Assembly: GCA_038316335.1 (NCBI GenBank)
Contig: JBBQAM010000077.1
Location: 1 to 12,212 of the forward strand
Reading direction: 5' to 3'
DNA from: JALHST01 sp038316335
GTDB taxonomy: Bacteria; Bacteroidota; Bacteroidia; Flavobacteriales; Flavobacteriaceae
DNA: 12,212 nucleotides
Positions 1-6,760 of this stretch are shown piece after piece. Position 1 is the stretch's first letter; the number at the start of each line of letters is the position of its first letter. A program made the position numbers and the translations under genes. The notes under the pieces were generated by a model. It was not told where the DNA came from, did not search any database, and was given only the letters and a program-made list of their open reading frames with translations.

Positions 1-9
1 TTTTATAGG

Positions 10-34
10 TTGGTCGGCTAAGCGACCAATTTTT
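10..34 (+). terminator. Hairpin with T-run at the 3' end of the AraC-type gene
   Basis: Perfect 7-bp stem TTGGTCG/CGACCAA (10-16 and 23-29) with a 6-nt loop, followed on the plus strand by five T residues (30-34). The loop contains the complement of the regulator's stop codon (18-20). The T-run is on the plus strand, so it would best terminate a convergent plus-strand gene lying left of the window. That gene is not visible, so this is inference. Confidence 0.4.
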
Positions 35-1151
35 CCTTGTATTTGGTTGGGGTAGTTCCGGTTTCTTTTTTGAAGGCGGAATAAAAGGCGCTTTTACTTT
101 TAAAACCGACTTCGTTGCAAATACCCTCCATGCTCAAAAGACTATCCTCATTGTTTTTTAATAATAGTTCCGCTTTTTTTATACGAAACTTATTGACGTA
201 GGTGTTGAAATTCTGCTTTTTTAGGGTATTTATTGCAGTAGAAACCAACTTAGGATGCACTAGTAATCCTTCGGCAAGATCCACTATGGTCAATTCGGGT
301 TTCATGTAACTTTCAGTCATTTGCATATGGGTATCTAATTTCTGCATGAGGTCTTCTAATTTTTCGGCCACGGTTTCCGCCGAATAATTTGCGTCTAACG
401 ATTGATGCCCGGTTCCCGCTAGGGTCAAATTTTTGGTTAGGACCCCACGCACATTGCGTTGCACGATTCCAAAATAGGACACCCAATAAATAGCAATAAG
501 GTCCATAATCGAAAAGATCGTATTCTCCTTGATCAACGTCGGAAAACCATAGGCCATTATATGTCCAAAAATAGAGGTAGCCAAAAGATAAATCAAGAAC
601 AAGCGTGCCCAGCGTAATTCCTTAGAGGCTAAATACGAATAGGTATTCTGAACTTCTATACTGTGTTTATGAAGAAGCCACAGATTCCAGCCACCAATAA
701 TCCAGGAATAGTAATTGCCAAGTTTCCAAAAAACCAAGGTATGCCACGCACTGTTTGCGATGGCCTCCTTTGACGCAATGGGTAGCAAAAAGATAACAAA
801 TTGTATTAAAACCGAGGCAATTCCGGGATAAAGTAGCCAATATTTCGTTTTCTCATCCGAAAGTATGGAGACTTGCTGCGTATAAAGAAAGTATAAAGGG
901 AACAATAGCCAGGAAAAATTAAAAGGCAGAAGATAAAACTTAGGATTATAGCTGATGATTTGTGTATTGACAGAAATCCAGGTCGCTAATTCCAACGAAT
1001 AGAATATCAAAAAAAGGCCTAGAAAAAAGGTACTCCTGTATTTACGCCGGTTCAATACAAGAAGTAAAATACCCAAAGTAGTGCCTTGTACCAGACCTAT
1101 CGAATCTAATAGGACCTGGAAATTAAGGCTGTAATTCCCTATCTCGCTCAT
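18..1151 (-). CDS. Membrane-anchored AraC-family transcriptional regulator
   Basis: A 377-residue protein with two halves. Residues 1-235 hold about seven hydrophobic segments (roughly 15-34, 41-60, 73-90, 103-124, 146-160, 182-201, 212-230). Residues about 284-373 form an AraC-type double helix-turn-helix; the second helix-turn-helix is the clearest part, with IC-x-EVGF-x-S-x-SAFYSAFKKETG followed by TPTKYK, the usual end of this domain. A short linker (about 240-283) with coiled-coil character (AEKLEDLMQKLDTH) joins them. 7TM-AraC regulators are common in Bacteroidota and are thought to couple a membrane-sensed signal to transcription; the ligand here is unknown. Start ATG at 1151 precedes the first membrane segment. 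It is transcribed alone, and no -7 element was found upstream. The family is clear, the target genes are not. Confidence 0.88.
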   Translation of the reverse strand: MSEIGNYSLNFQVLLDSIGLVQGTTLGILLLVLNRRKYRSTFFLGLFLIFYSLELATWISVNTQIISYNPKFYLLPFNFSWLLFPLYFLYTQQVSILSDEKTKYWLLYPGIASVLIQFVIFLLPIASKEAIANSAWHTLVFWKLGNYYSWIIGGWNLWLLHKHSIEVQNTYSYLASKELRWARLFLIYLLATSIFGHIMAYGFPTLIKENTIFSIMDLIAIYWVSYFGIVQRNVRGVLTKNLTLAGTGHQSLDANYSAETVAEKLEDLMQKLDTHMQMTESYMKPELTIVDLAEGLLVHPKLVSTAINTLKKQNFNTYVNKFRIKKAELLLKNNEDSLLSMEGICNEVGFKSKSAFYSAFKKETGTTPTKYKEKLVA

Positions 1152-1394
1152 ACCACATCCAAGATAGCATGTTTTTCTAAATTATTGTCGGATTTTATGT
1201 TGTAAATTATTGGTGGCCAAGTCAAGGATGCTGAAGTTTCTATTTGGCCCAATATCTCGAAAATCCCATATTTTCAAAAATCGATCGACGCTTGCTTAAA
1301 TTAGGTGAAAACGAACGAAGTGATTCTAAAAATCGTGAACTCATTTTCAAAAAATGGGGCGAAATGGTTTTTTACGTTTCTGCTGAAAAAGTGA

Positions 1395-1418
1395 AAACCG
1401 GGAATCATGTCCCGGTTT
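1395..1418 (-). terminator. Intrinsic terminator of the DUF6249-like gene
   Basis: A 9-bp GC-centred stem AAACCGGGA/TCCCGGTTT with a 6-nt loop (1404-1409). It lies 23 bp beyond the stop codon of the minus-strand gene ending at 1442. Reading the minus strand, the stem runs into TTTTCACTTTTT, an interrupted U-tract. A plus-strand reading has no good T-run. Confidence 0.55.
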
Positions 1419-1441
1419 CAAAATGGCACTCCTAAATAGGG

Positions 1442-1795
1442 TTATATTTCCTGGTCTAATTTCCTGGTTATAAAGAAACCTATTAACAGACCGGTTCCGG
1501 CCAAGAGAAAAATTGTGCCTGGCATGGCATAAAATGAATCGCCTGCCAAATTCTCCTGAAGAATCCCGCCGATTACGATTCCCGCACCAATGCCCATTAA
1601 TAAAAGGGCCAAATTGAGAATGAGAATCTTCCAGATAGGCGCGGACTTCTCACTTTTGCCCTTCACAAAAATACTTGCATCGGCTCCTTTTTCTATAAGG
1701 GACATGCGTTCCTTGTTTCTTGTCGAAAAATAGAGATAACAAATTCCGAACACCACTAAAAATAAACTAATAAATACGATTACCGGACCATTCAT
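1442..1795 (-). CDS. Small three-helix membrane protein, DUF6249-like
   Basis: A 117-residue protein with three predicted membrane helices at about 4-24, 55-79 and 90-110. Helix 1 is followed by a basic/polar stretch containing RNKERMSLIEKGAD (residues 26-39). This motif recalls DUF6249-type proteins of Bacteroidota, which have no established biochemical role; the assignment is from memory of the family and is not verified. The charged 26-52 segment (KGKSEKS) is probably cytoplasmic. It is divergent, across 161 bp, from an ECF sigma factor and its probable anti-sigma protein. This fits a membrane component of the same regulatory unit, either as a target or as a modulator, but nothing in the sequence proves this. 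A hairpin terminator follows the gene. Confidence 0.8.
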   Translation of the reverse strand: MNGPVIVFISLFLVVFGICYLYFSTRNKERMSLIEKGADASIFVKGKSEKSAPIWKILILNLALLLMGIGAGIVIGGILQENLAGDSFYAMPGTIFLLAGTGLLIGFFITRKLDQEI

Positions 1796-1809
1796 ACGCT
1801 TGTTTTTTG

Positions 1810-1831
1810 ATCTGCCGACTGGCGGACAGAT
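1810..1831. repeat. REP-like imperfect palindrome
   Basis: Arms ATCTG-CCG and CGG-a-CAGAT form an 8-bp stem with one bulged base around a 5-nt loop. It is more GC-rich than the AT-rich flanks and lies in the divergent gap between the DUF6249-like gene and the sigma factor. Elements with a TCTGCCG...CGGACAGA core resemble dispersed intergenic palindromes seen in flavobacterial genomes. Only one copy is present here, so repetitiveness cannot be shown from this window. Confidence 0.4.
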
Positions 1832-1863
1832 TGATTAATTAATAAATACGTTCAATTATCAGG

Positions 1864-1948
1864 TAGGACGAACTAATTTTCGAAAAGGTTACAATGTGTA
1901 TAGAAAATTTCTAAATTCTGTAACCAAGTCATCCAATTAAACGTCCTA
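1864..1948 (+). promoter_or_regulatory. Nested inverted-repeat leader/promoter region of the sigma factor gene
   Basis: Several inverted repeats share one centre near 1906: TAGGACG/CGTCCTA (1864-1870, 1942-1948), TAATT/AATTA (1874-1878, 1935-1939), GGTTACA/TGTAACC (1887-1893, 1919-1925) and TAGAAA/TTTCTA (1901-1906, 1908-1913). The last right arm is 9 bp before the sigma ATG at 1957. The same segment contains an ECF-promoter-like pair, AACC (1922-1925) and CGTC (1942-1945), separated by 16 bp. Either an operator/cruciform, a structured transcript or an ECF autoregulatory promoter would fit. The repeats are seen directly; the function is inference. Confidence 0.45.
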
Positions 1949-1956
1949 TCGGTAGA

Positions 1957-2541
1957 ATGAGCCGTGACCAACTGAATATTGATAAGATTATCAATGGAGA
2001 TGCCAATGCCTTTGCAGAATTGGTAGATCGTTATAAATTTATGGTCTATACCCTGGCGGTACGAATTCTTCGCAATAGGGAGGAAGCCGAAGAAGTGGCA
2101 CAGGATGTCTTTATAAAGGTGTATGGATCCTTAGCTAGTTTCAAGGGAGATTCTAAATTTTCAACGTGGTTATACGCTATTACCTATAACATGAGTTTGG
2201 ATTATCTTAAGAAGCGAAATCGAAGAATGGTCACAAATTCGTTGGATGCTTTTTCAGAATCAAAAATGCAACACGAAGGAACGATTTTAGATGATTTGAC
2301 GGCCATTGAAGAAAAACAGCAACTAAAAAGGGCCTTGGAAGCACTTCCTTCGGATGATGGTGTCTTGATAACCTTGCATTATTATGAAGAATTATCCTTG
2401 AAAGAAATCTCGCGGATAATGGCCATTAGTCCAAGTACCTTAAAAGTGAGATTATTCAGGGCGCGAAAAAAGCTTGCAGAAATTTTAAAATATAGAATAG
2501 AACCCGAAATGATTTATGGTTATGGAAACAAAAAGGGATAG
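1957..2541 (+). CDS. ECF-type RNA polymerase sigma factor
   Basis: A 194-residue sigma-70 family protein with only regions 2 and 4, as in ECF sigma factors. Region 2 spans about residues 20-90 and has the typical AEEVAQDVFIKVY core (44-56) and FSTWLYAITYN (68-78), which bind core polymerase and the -10 element. Region 4 (about 120-176) has a helix-turn-helix at SLKEISRIMAISPSTLKVRLFRARKKL-like positions 147-173, which reads the -35 element. Length is normal for the family. The start ATG at 1957 immediately follows the dyad region. The downstream gene starts 26 bp before this one stops, so translation is probably coupled. This is the usual layout of an ECF sigma with its membrane anti-sigma. 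The inducing signal is unknown. Confidence 0.93.
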   Translation: MSRDQLNIDKIINGDANAFAELVDRYKFMVYTLAVRILRNREEAEEVAQDVFIKVYGSLASFKGDSKFSTWLYAITYNMSLDYLKKRNRRMVTNSLDAFSESKMQHEGTILDDLTAIEEKQQLKRALEALPSDDGVLITLHYYEELSLKEISRIMAISPSTLKVRLFRARKKLAEILKYRIEPEMIYGYGNKKG

Positions 2542-2941
2542 CGAATTCGATGATTATTTAAAGCAAGCGATCCAGGAAGTCGGCATTGACTCCCCGTCGG
2601 TGAACTTTACTGATGGGGTTATGGGCAAAATAAAATTGTCACAAAATACCACGAAGGTAATTTTATATAGGCCTTTGATTTCTAGCGCAGGATGGATCGG
2701 TATTGCTTTTGGGGTATTGGCATTTTTAATTTTTGTGTTTTTTGAGGGGAAGGTATCTTCAATCGAATATTTTTCGGGGCCGAAATGGGATATTTTGATG
2801 AACTCGAATTTTTGGCAAAGAGCAACCGAATGGAGAATTTCAAAGACGGTAATCTATGGCTTCGCTTTTTTGGCCCTTTTTATGTCGATTCAAGTAGTAC
2901 TGCTAAAGCATCATTTTGATAAGCGCTATAAACTCCGTTAA
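2516..2941 (+). CDS. Probable membrane anti-sigma factor (unrecognised family)
   Basis: A 141-residue protein. The N-terminal about 53 residues are soluble and acidic (DSEFDDYLKQAIQEVG at 8-23), followed by membrane helix 1 at about 55-76, an external loop of about 33 residues and helix 2 at about 110-130, with a short basic C-terminus (KHHFDKRYKLR). I do not recognise a named domain, and there is no HxxxCxxC zinc motif of ZAS-type anti-sigmas. The role is inferred from position: it overlaps the ECF sigma gene by 26 bp in the same operon and has a cytoplasmic N-terminal segment that could hold the sigma factor at the membrane. Two in-frame starts exist, 2516 (ATG GTT ATG) and 2522; both overlap the sigma gene. 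Confidence 0.72.
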   Translation: MVMETKRDSEFDDYLKQAIQEVGIDSPSVNFTDGVMGKIKLSQNTTKVILYRPLISSAGWIGIAFGVLAFLIFVFFEGKVSSIEYFSGPKWDILMNSNFWQRATEWRISKTVIYGFAFLALFMSIQVVLLKHHFDKRYKLR

Positions 2942-2959
2942 AACACATTGATTGGCTCT

Positions 2960-3325
2960 TTAAAGCCTTGAAAGATCACTAGGGGTTTTTACGAAAATGG
3001 CATGTTGGCCGCGTATTGCAATGGGCTCCTTTAAAAATTGCGGACTGTTTCGTAGCACTTTAATCCAGTCGTCATCAGAGAACGCGGCGTTTCCATACAT
3101 TTCCTCATATTCGGGGTGTTCCTTATTGACCAAGCCGTCAATAGATACTTTTAAAAGGCTTGCCAATTCTTCCAACTGTGTCCCCGTAATTGGGTTTTTG
3201 AGGACATTGACATCGCGCACGGGAAGCCCTTCTCCTTTAGCATATCCTAAGGTTTTTGAGGCGGAGGGGGAATTTGGATTGTAGAAAAGTACAATTTCCC
3301 AATCAGAGGTAGCTAATTCTGGCAT
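2960..3325 (-). CDS. Cysteine-less ArsC/Spx-fold (thioredoxin-like) protein, probably non-catalytic
   Basis: A 121-residue protein with the layout of the ArsC/YffB/Spx family: an N-terminal strand leading into YNPNSPSASKTL (15-26), a region with ITGTQLEELASLL (46-58) matching the helix after the family's 'NPLT' turn, and a C-terminal FLKEPIAIRGQHAIF (97-111) matching 'LIKRPIVI'. The family normally has a catalytic Cys just after the first strand (YHNPRCSKS) and an Arg before the PI pair. Here Ser19 stands where Cys is expected and Glu100 replaces the Arg. The whole protein contains no cysteine. It is therefore unlikely to reduce arsenate, and a binding or regulatory role is possible. It runs tail-to-tail with the anti-sigma gene (18 bp apart) and is divergent from the symporter. 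Confidence 0.75.
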   Translation of the reverse strand: MPELATSDWEIVLFYNPNSPSASKTLGYAKGEGLPVRDVNVLKNPITGTQLEELASLLKVSIDGLVNKEHPEYEEMYGNAAFSDDDWIKVLRNSPQFLKEPIAIRGQHAIFVKTPSDLSRL

Positions 3326-3473
3326 ATGCTATATTTAGTGCGTTAAGATAGTCGATTTTACTTTGAATTTTGAATGGTAAGGGGTTAAATAGGTCTTAAA
3401 TTTATGGCTGATTTCAGCTAGAAACATAACTTAACCTTAAAACTAATCTTTTTTATTCCTATTTTTAAACTTG

Positions 3474-5072
3474 ATGGCTGTATTTACCTTTCTTCTGTTT
3501 ACTTGTTTTGTGGCATTTTTTGCTACTTGGAAACTTCGCCGTGACAAACTCAATACAAGCGACGGCTATTTTTTGGGGGGCAGATCGCTTACCGGTATTA
3601 TCATAGCCGGTTCGTTGCTATTAACCAATATTTCGACCGAGCACCTTGTTGGCATGAATGGTTCTGCCTATCGAAATGGAGCAATTATTGTTGCCTGGGA
3701 AGTCACCTCTGCCTTGGCCCTCGTGTTAGGGGCATTGTATTTTGCACCGCGATATCTTAAAATGGGCCTTACGACCATACCGGAGTTTTTGGAAAAGCGC
3801 TATGATGGATTGACACGAACACTTGTGGCCCTTCTTTTGATAATTTCATTTGTGGCGACCTTGCTTCCTATTGTGCTCTACACCGGGGCGCTGAATATCG
3901 AGGCCATTTTTGGGATTTCAGAACTACTTCATGTAAGCCAACGCGAAGGTATATGGATTACTATCCTCGTGGTAGGTAGTATCGGTGCCGTTTATGCCAT
4001 CTTCGGAGGCTTGAAGATGGTGGCCTATACCGATACGATTAATGGTTTTGGATTACTGGTTGCCGGCCTATTGGTGCCTATATTGGCGCTACTTAGCATA
4101 GGAAACGGTAATGTATTCGAGGGGCTATTAAAAGTATTTGAAGCCGATCCTCAAAAATTCAATGTCGTAAGTCATGAACCGAGCATCGGGATCGGATCAC
4201 GTACCGCTATCTTACCTTTTGAAGTTATTTTTACCGGATTGATGGTCAACCAGATCTATTTTTGGACTATGCATCAATCGATCATTCAGCGCGTGCTAGG
4301 GGCGGTAAATTTAAAAGAGGCCCAAAAAGGTCTCCTCTATACAGGGCTGTTAAAAATTTTGATTCCCTTGATTATCGTCTTACCAGGTTTAATAGGGTTT
4401 TATTATTTTGGGGAAAGTTTGTACGACCGTCCTGATAGTGTCTATCCGACCTTGGTCAAAAAGGTATTGCCCCTGTGGCTTACCGGATTTTTTGTTGCCG
4501 TTATGATGGGTGCTATTTTGAGCACTTTCAATAGTGCGTTGAATAGTGCGGCTACGGTCTTTAGCCTGGATATTTATAAAAAGTATCTCCAAAAGAACGC
4601 CCCAGAGAAAAAGTTGGTCTTGATCGGAAAATCTACCTCGGCGTTATTGGCCGTCTTCGCCATAGGCATAGCCCCCTATGTGGCGAATGCCCCCGAAGGT
4701 CTCTATCAATTATTGCAGCAACTGAACGGAATCTTTTTTATTCCGATTGCGAGCGTAATCATTGCAGGATTTCTATTCCCCAGGGTTTCCTCGGCAGGAG
4801 CAAAGATTGGACTCTTGTTCGGGCTTTTATTTTATGTAATTATGTATTACGTAATTGAGGTCGATCTTCATTTTGTGCATATCTGGGGCATTGAGTTTGT
4901 ATTGAATATCCTTGTAATGCATTTGGTCTCCTTATGGTTCCCGAATACGTCGAGATTTGTCATGCAGGATGCTGGCATACTCGATTTGAAACCTTGGCGT
5001 CATGCGAAGGCCTTTAGTATATTTTTAATAGCATTTACCATTATTTTGTACCTTGTACTAGGAAATGTGTAG
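3474..5072 (+). CDS. Sodium:solute symporter (SSS/SLC5 family), probable myo-inositol or sugar importer
   Basis: A 532-residue polytopic inner-membrane protein of the SSS family, the group of vSGLT, human SGLT1 and the inositol carrier SMIT. Visible family features are NISTEHLVGMNGSAY (52-66; His57 matches the His of SGLT1/SMIT where vSGLT has Gln), WE at 75-76, the GGLKMVAYTDTINGFGLLVAG signature (178-198), the HQSIIQRVLGAVNLKEAQKG segment (267-286), STFNSALNSAATVFSLDIYKK (350-370) at the expected Na2 sodium site, and QLLQQLNG (412-419). Length and about 13-14 hydrophobic segments are typical. I chose ATG at 3474 over the TTG one codon upstream. Substrate is inferred from the inositol oxygenase gene 96 bp downstream on the same strand; without that neighbour only 'sugar/polyol symporter' could be said. 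Confidence 0.9.
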   Translation: MAVFTFLLFTCFVAFFATWKLRRDKLNTSDGYFLGGRSLTGIIIAGSLLLTNISTEHLVGMNGSAYRNGAIIVAWEVTSALALVLGALYFAPRYLKMGLTTIPEFLEKRYDGLTRTLVALLLIISFVATLLPIVLYTGALNIEAIFGISELLHVSQREGIWITILVVGSIGAVYAIFGGLKMVAYTDTINGFGLLVAGLLVPILALLSIGNGNVFEGLLKVFEADPQKFNVVSHEPSIGIGSRTAILPFEVIFTGLMVNQIYFWTMHQSIIQRVLGAVNLKEAQKGLLYTGLLKILIPLIIVLPGLIGFYYFGESLYDRPDSVYPTLVKKVLPLWLTGFFVAVMMGAILSTFNSALNSAATVFSLDIYKKYLQKNAPEKKLVLIGKSTSALLAVFAIGIAPYVANAPEGLYQLLQQLNGIFFIPIASVIIAGFLFPRVSSAGAKIGLLFGLLFYVIMYYVIEVDLHFVHIWGIEFVLNILVMHLVSLWFPNTSRFVMQDAGILDLKPWRHAKAFSIFLIAFTIILYLVLGNV

Positions 5073-5124
5073 CTGTTCATACACCCTGCCCTGAACTTAG
5101 GCAGCGAATAGGAGGCTTTATACA

Positions 5125-5151
5125 TTGGTCCTGAACCCATAGATAAATTTG
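5125..5151 (+). promoter_or_regulatory. Possible promoter of the inositol oxygenase gene
   Basis: A perfect Bacteroidota -7 element, TAAATTTG (5144-5151), lies 17 bp before the start codon at 5169. A TTG (5125-5127) is 16 bp upstream, slightly closer than the usual -33 spacing. Transcription would begin near 5158, leaving a very short leader. If real, the gene can be expressed separately from the symporter. Confidence 0.45.
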
Positions 5152-5168
5152 CACTTGAACTGATTGTA

Positions 5169-5981
5169 ATGGAAGAAAAAAAATTTAGAAACTACGAAGC
5201 TCCTGATGTATCGGTTGCCGTGAAGGAACATTATCGCAAAATGCGCAAGCACCAGACACTTGACTATGTTCAGCGCATGCATAAAAAGTATCTTACTTTT
5301 GATAAACCAATGCCACTTTGGGAAGCGATGGGTCATTTAAATAGCCTTATCGATGTAAGCGATCCGGATTTGGATCTGCCCAATGTACAGCACTTAATTC
5401 AAAGTGCAGAAGCAATTAGGGCCGATGGGCGGCCTGATTGGATGCAATTGACAGGGCTCATACACGATTTAGGGAAAGTGATGTTCTTATGGGGTAGTGA
5501 TGAGGATGGTACCAGTCAATCAGAACAATGGGGTATGGTCGGCGATGTATTTGTAGTGGGGTGCGCCCTGCCCGATAGTTGCGTATATCCTGAATTCAAT
5601 ATGCTGAATCCAGATATGGCTGATCAACGATACAATACCAAGACGGGAATATACGAGCAAGAATGTGGCCTTGACAATTTGAACTTGGCTTGGGGGCATG
5701 ATGAATATCTATATCAGGTTTTATCGAACCATTTGGAAAACACCTTGCCTGAAGAGGCGATGGTGATGATACGCTATCATTCATTCTATCCATGGCATAG
5801 CGGTGGTAGCTATTCAGAACTCCTCAATGGGAAAGATCAACATTATTTAAAATTGATTCGGGATTTCAATAAGTATGATCTTTATACAAAGAGTCAAAAA
5901 ATATATGATCTCGAAGAGGTGCGCGACTACTACCAACCGATTGCCGAAAAGTATCTCGGGAATGGGGCAATATATTGGTAG
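5169..5981 (+). CDS. miox: Inositol oxygenase (MIOX)
   Basis: A 270-residue non-heme diiron oxygenase that cleaves myo-inositol with O2 to D-glucuronate (EC 1.13.99.1). It is close to the animal enzyme (285 residues in mouse) and complete. The whole set of family motifs is readable: SDPDLDLPN (64-72), GLIHDLGK (96-103), VGDVFVVGC (124-132), LAWGHDEYLYQ (173-183), MIRYHSFYPWH (200-210), FNKYDLYTK (233-241) and a terminal KYLGNGAIYW. The diiron ligands fall at His75, His99, Asp100, His177, His204 and Asp237, and the substrate-binding lysine at Lys103. The symporter gene upstream on the same strand probably supplies the substrate. No glucuronate isomerase or other next-step gene is within the window. 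It is a cytoplasmic enzyme with no signal peptide. Confidence 0.96.
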   Translation: MEEKKFRNYEAPDVSVAVKEHYRKMRKHQTLDYVQRMHKKYLTFDKPMPLWEAMGHLNSLIDVSDPDLDLPNVQHLIQSAEAIRADGRPDWMQLTGLIHDLGKVMFLWGSDEDGTSQSEQWGMVGDVFVVGCALPDSCVYPEFNMLNPDMADQRYNTKTGIYEQECGLDNLNLAWGHDEYLYQVLSNHLENTLPEEAMVMIRYHSFYPWHSGGSYSELLNGKDQHYLKLIRDFNKYDLYTKSQKIYDLEEVRDYYQPIAEKYLGNGAIYW

Positions 5982-6027
5982 GTTCTATTTACTCGGATGG
6001 CAGCAAATAATTAAGATAGGTGTTACT

Positions 6028-6678
6028 TTATTCGCAGGAGCAATATTTTTCGCTGTTCGACTTTTCGAAGCATTCTTTCCCTTCCTTAAATGCGAAGAAA
6101 GCAAGTGCCAACGTACCGATACTATCGATATACAGGATATTTGTAAGTTCAAAAATTAGGCTGCTTATGAGCAGAATGATCGACATATAAACACAGACCA
6201 AGGTACAATTGGCGTCTGCCAAAATAGGATCGGAATGCAACTTATTTCCCACACGCCTCTTCCAATTCAATAAAATAATCATAACCAGTATCGAAATTAC
6301 TGAGATTACCACGCCAAATACAGTAGTTATCGGCCGATGACCGGTCCAAATATTGTAAAAACTGGTAACGACTAAGCCAAAAACCAAAACATAAAATGAA
6401 AAGCCCGTGATGCGCAAAGCCCTTCGTTCAAAAGTGTCCCTATTGCTATTCGATCGTTTTTGTATTCGTAGGATCATATGGGCAATGCCAAGTCCGGAGA
6501 TAACTTCAATAAAACTGTCAGCACCAAAACCAAATAAGGTCAAACTCTCGTCCTCCAATCCGAAGTAAGTCGCAATAAGTCCCTCCGCGACGTTATAGAT
6601 GACAGTAAAAATAGCGAGTGCATAGGCAATCTTGTAAAGTCTATTTTGTTCCGAAATCGATATTGATGAAGTATTCAT
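6028..6678 (-). CDS. Short cation-diffusion-facilitator-like cation transporter
   Basis: A 216-residue membrane protein with six predicted helices (about 15-37, 45-70, 88-110, 115-138, 155-176, 180-197), the CDF core arrangement. Helix 2 carries ADSFIEVISG (53-61; Asp54 and Glu58 at the metal-site spacing D-x3-E), and helix 5 begins with ADANCTLVC (154-162), where CDF proteins normally have H/D-x3-D. The cytoplasmic C-terminal domain of about 80-90 residues found in ordinary CDF exporters is missing. Instead there is a short tail with Cys203 and a CSC pair (213-215). Cys158 and Cys162 in helix 5 plus the tail suggest a soft or thiophilic metal, but this is inference. It runs tail-to-tail with the inositol oxygenase gene, 46 bp apart. 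Confidence 0.8.
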   Translation of the reverse strand: MNTSSISISEQNRLYKIAYALAIFTVIYNVAEGLIATYFGLEDESLTLFGFGADSFIEVISGLGIAHMILRIQKRSNSNRDTFERRALRITGFSFYVLVFGLVVTSFYNIWTGHRPITTVFGVVISVISILVMIILLNWKRRVGNKLHSDPILADANCTLVCVYMSIILLISSLIFELTNILYIDSIGTLALAFFAFKEGKECFEKSNSEKYCSCE

Positions 6679-6760
6679 TTTCGTTTTAGATGCCTGTTTT
6701 TCGGGTTGGCCAAGTCTAACAAATAGCGGCCGTATGCATTCATAAGATGGTTTAGCATAA

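Noticed and set aside
1244..1435. A 63-codon plus-strand frame between the AraC-type and DUF6249-like genes
   Set aside because: It begins with TTG, has no recognisable domain or promoter, and its 3' part consists of the hairpin that serves as terminator of the opposite-strand gene. It may be chance, though a short gene cannot be fully excluded.
3362..3404. Possible promoter of the symporter (TTTG with TAAATTTA)
   Set aside because: The -7 element has a mismatch at the most conserved last base and the spacing (24 bp) is too long, so it was not listed as a feature.
3471..3473. TTG one codon upstream as start of the symporter
   Set aside because: The ATG at 3474 is directly adjacent and is the more probable start; the TTG adds only one residue.
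5078..5136. Short inverted and direct repeats (CTGCC/GGCAG, CCTGAAC twice) between symporter and inositol oxygenase
   Set aside because: Only 5-7 bp each with large loops and no T-run; too weak to call a terminator or operator.
5875..6159. A 94-codon plus-strand frame bridging the end of the inositol oxygenase gene and the cation transporter
   Set aside because: It is out of frame with the first gene and antisense to the second, both of which have clear family matches.
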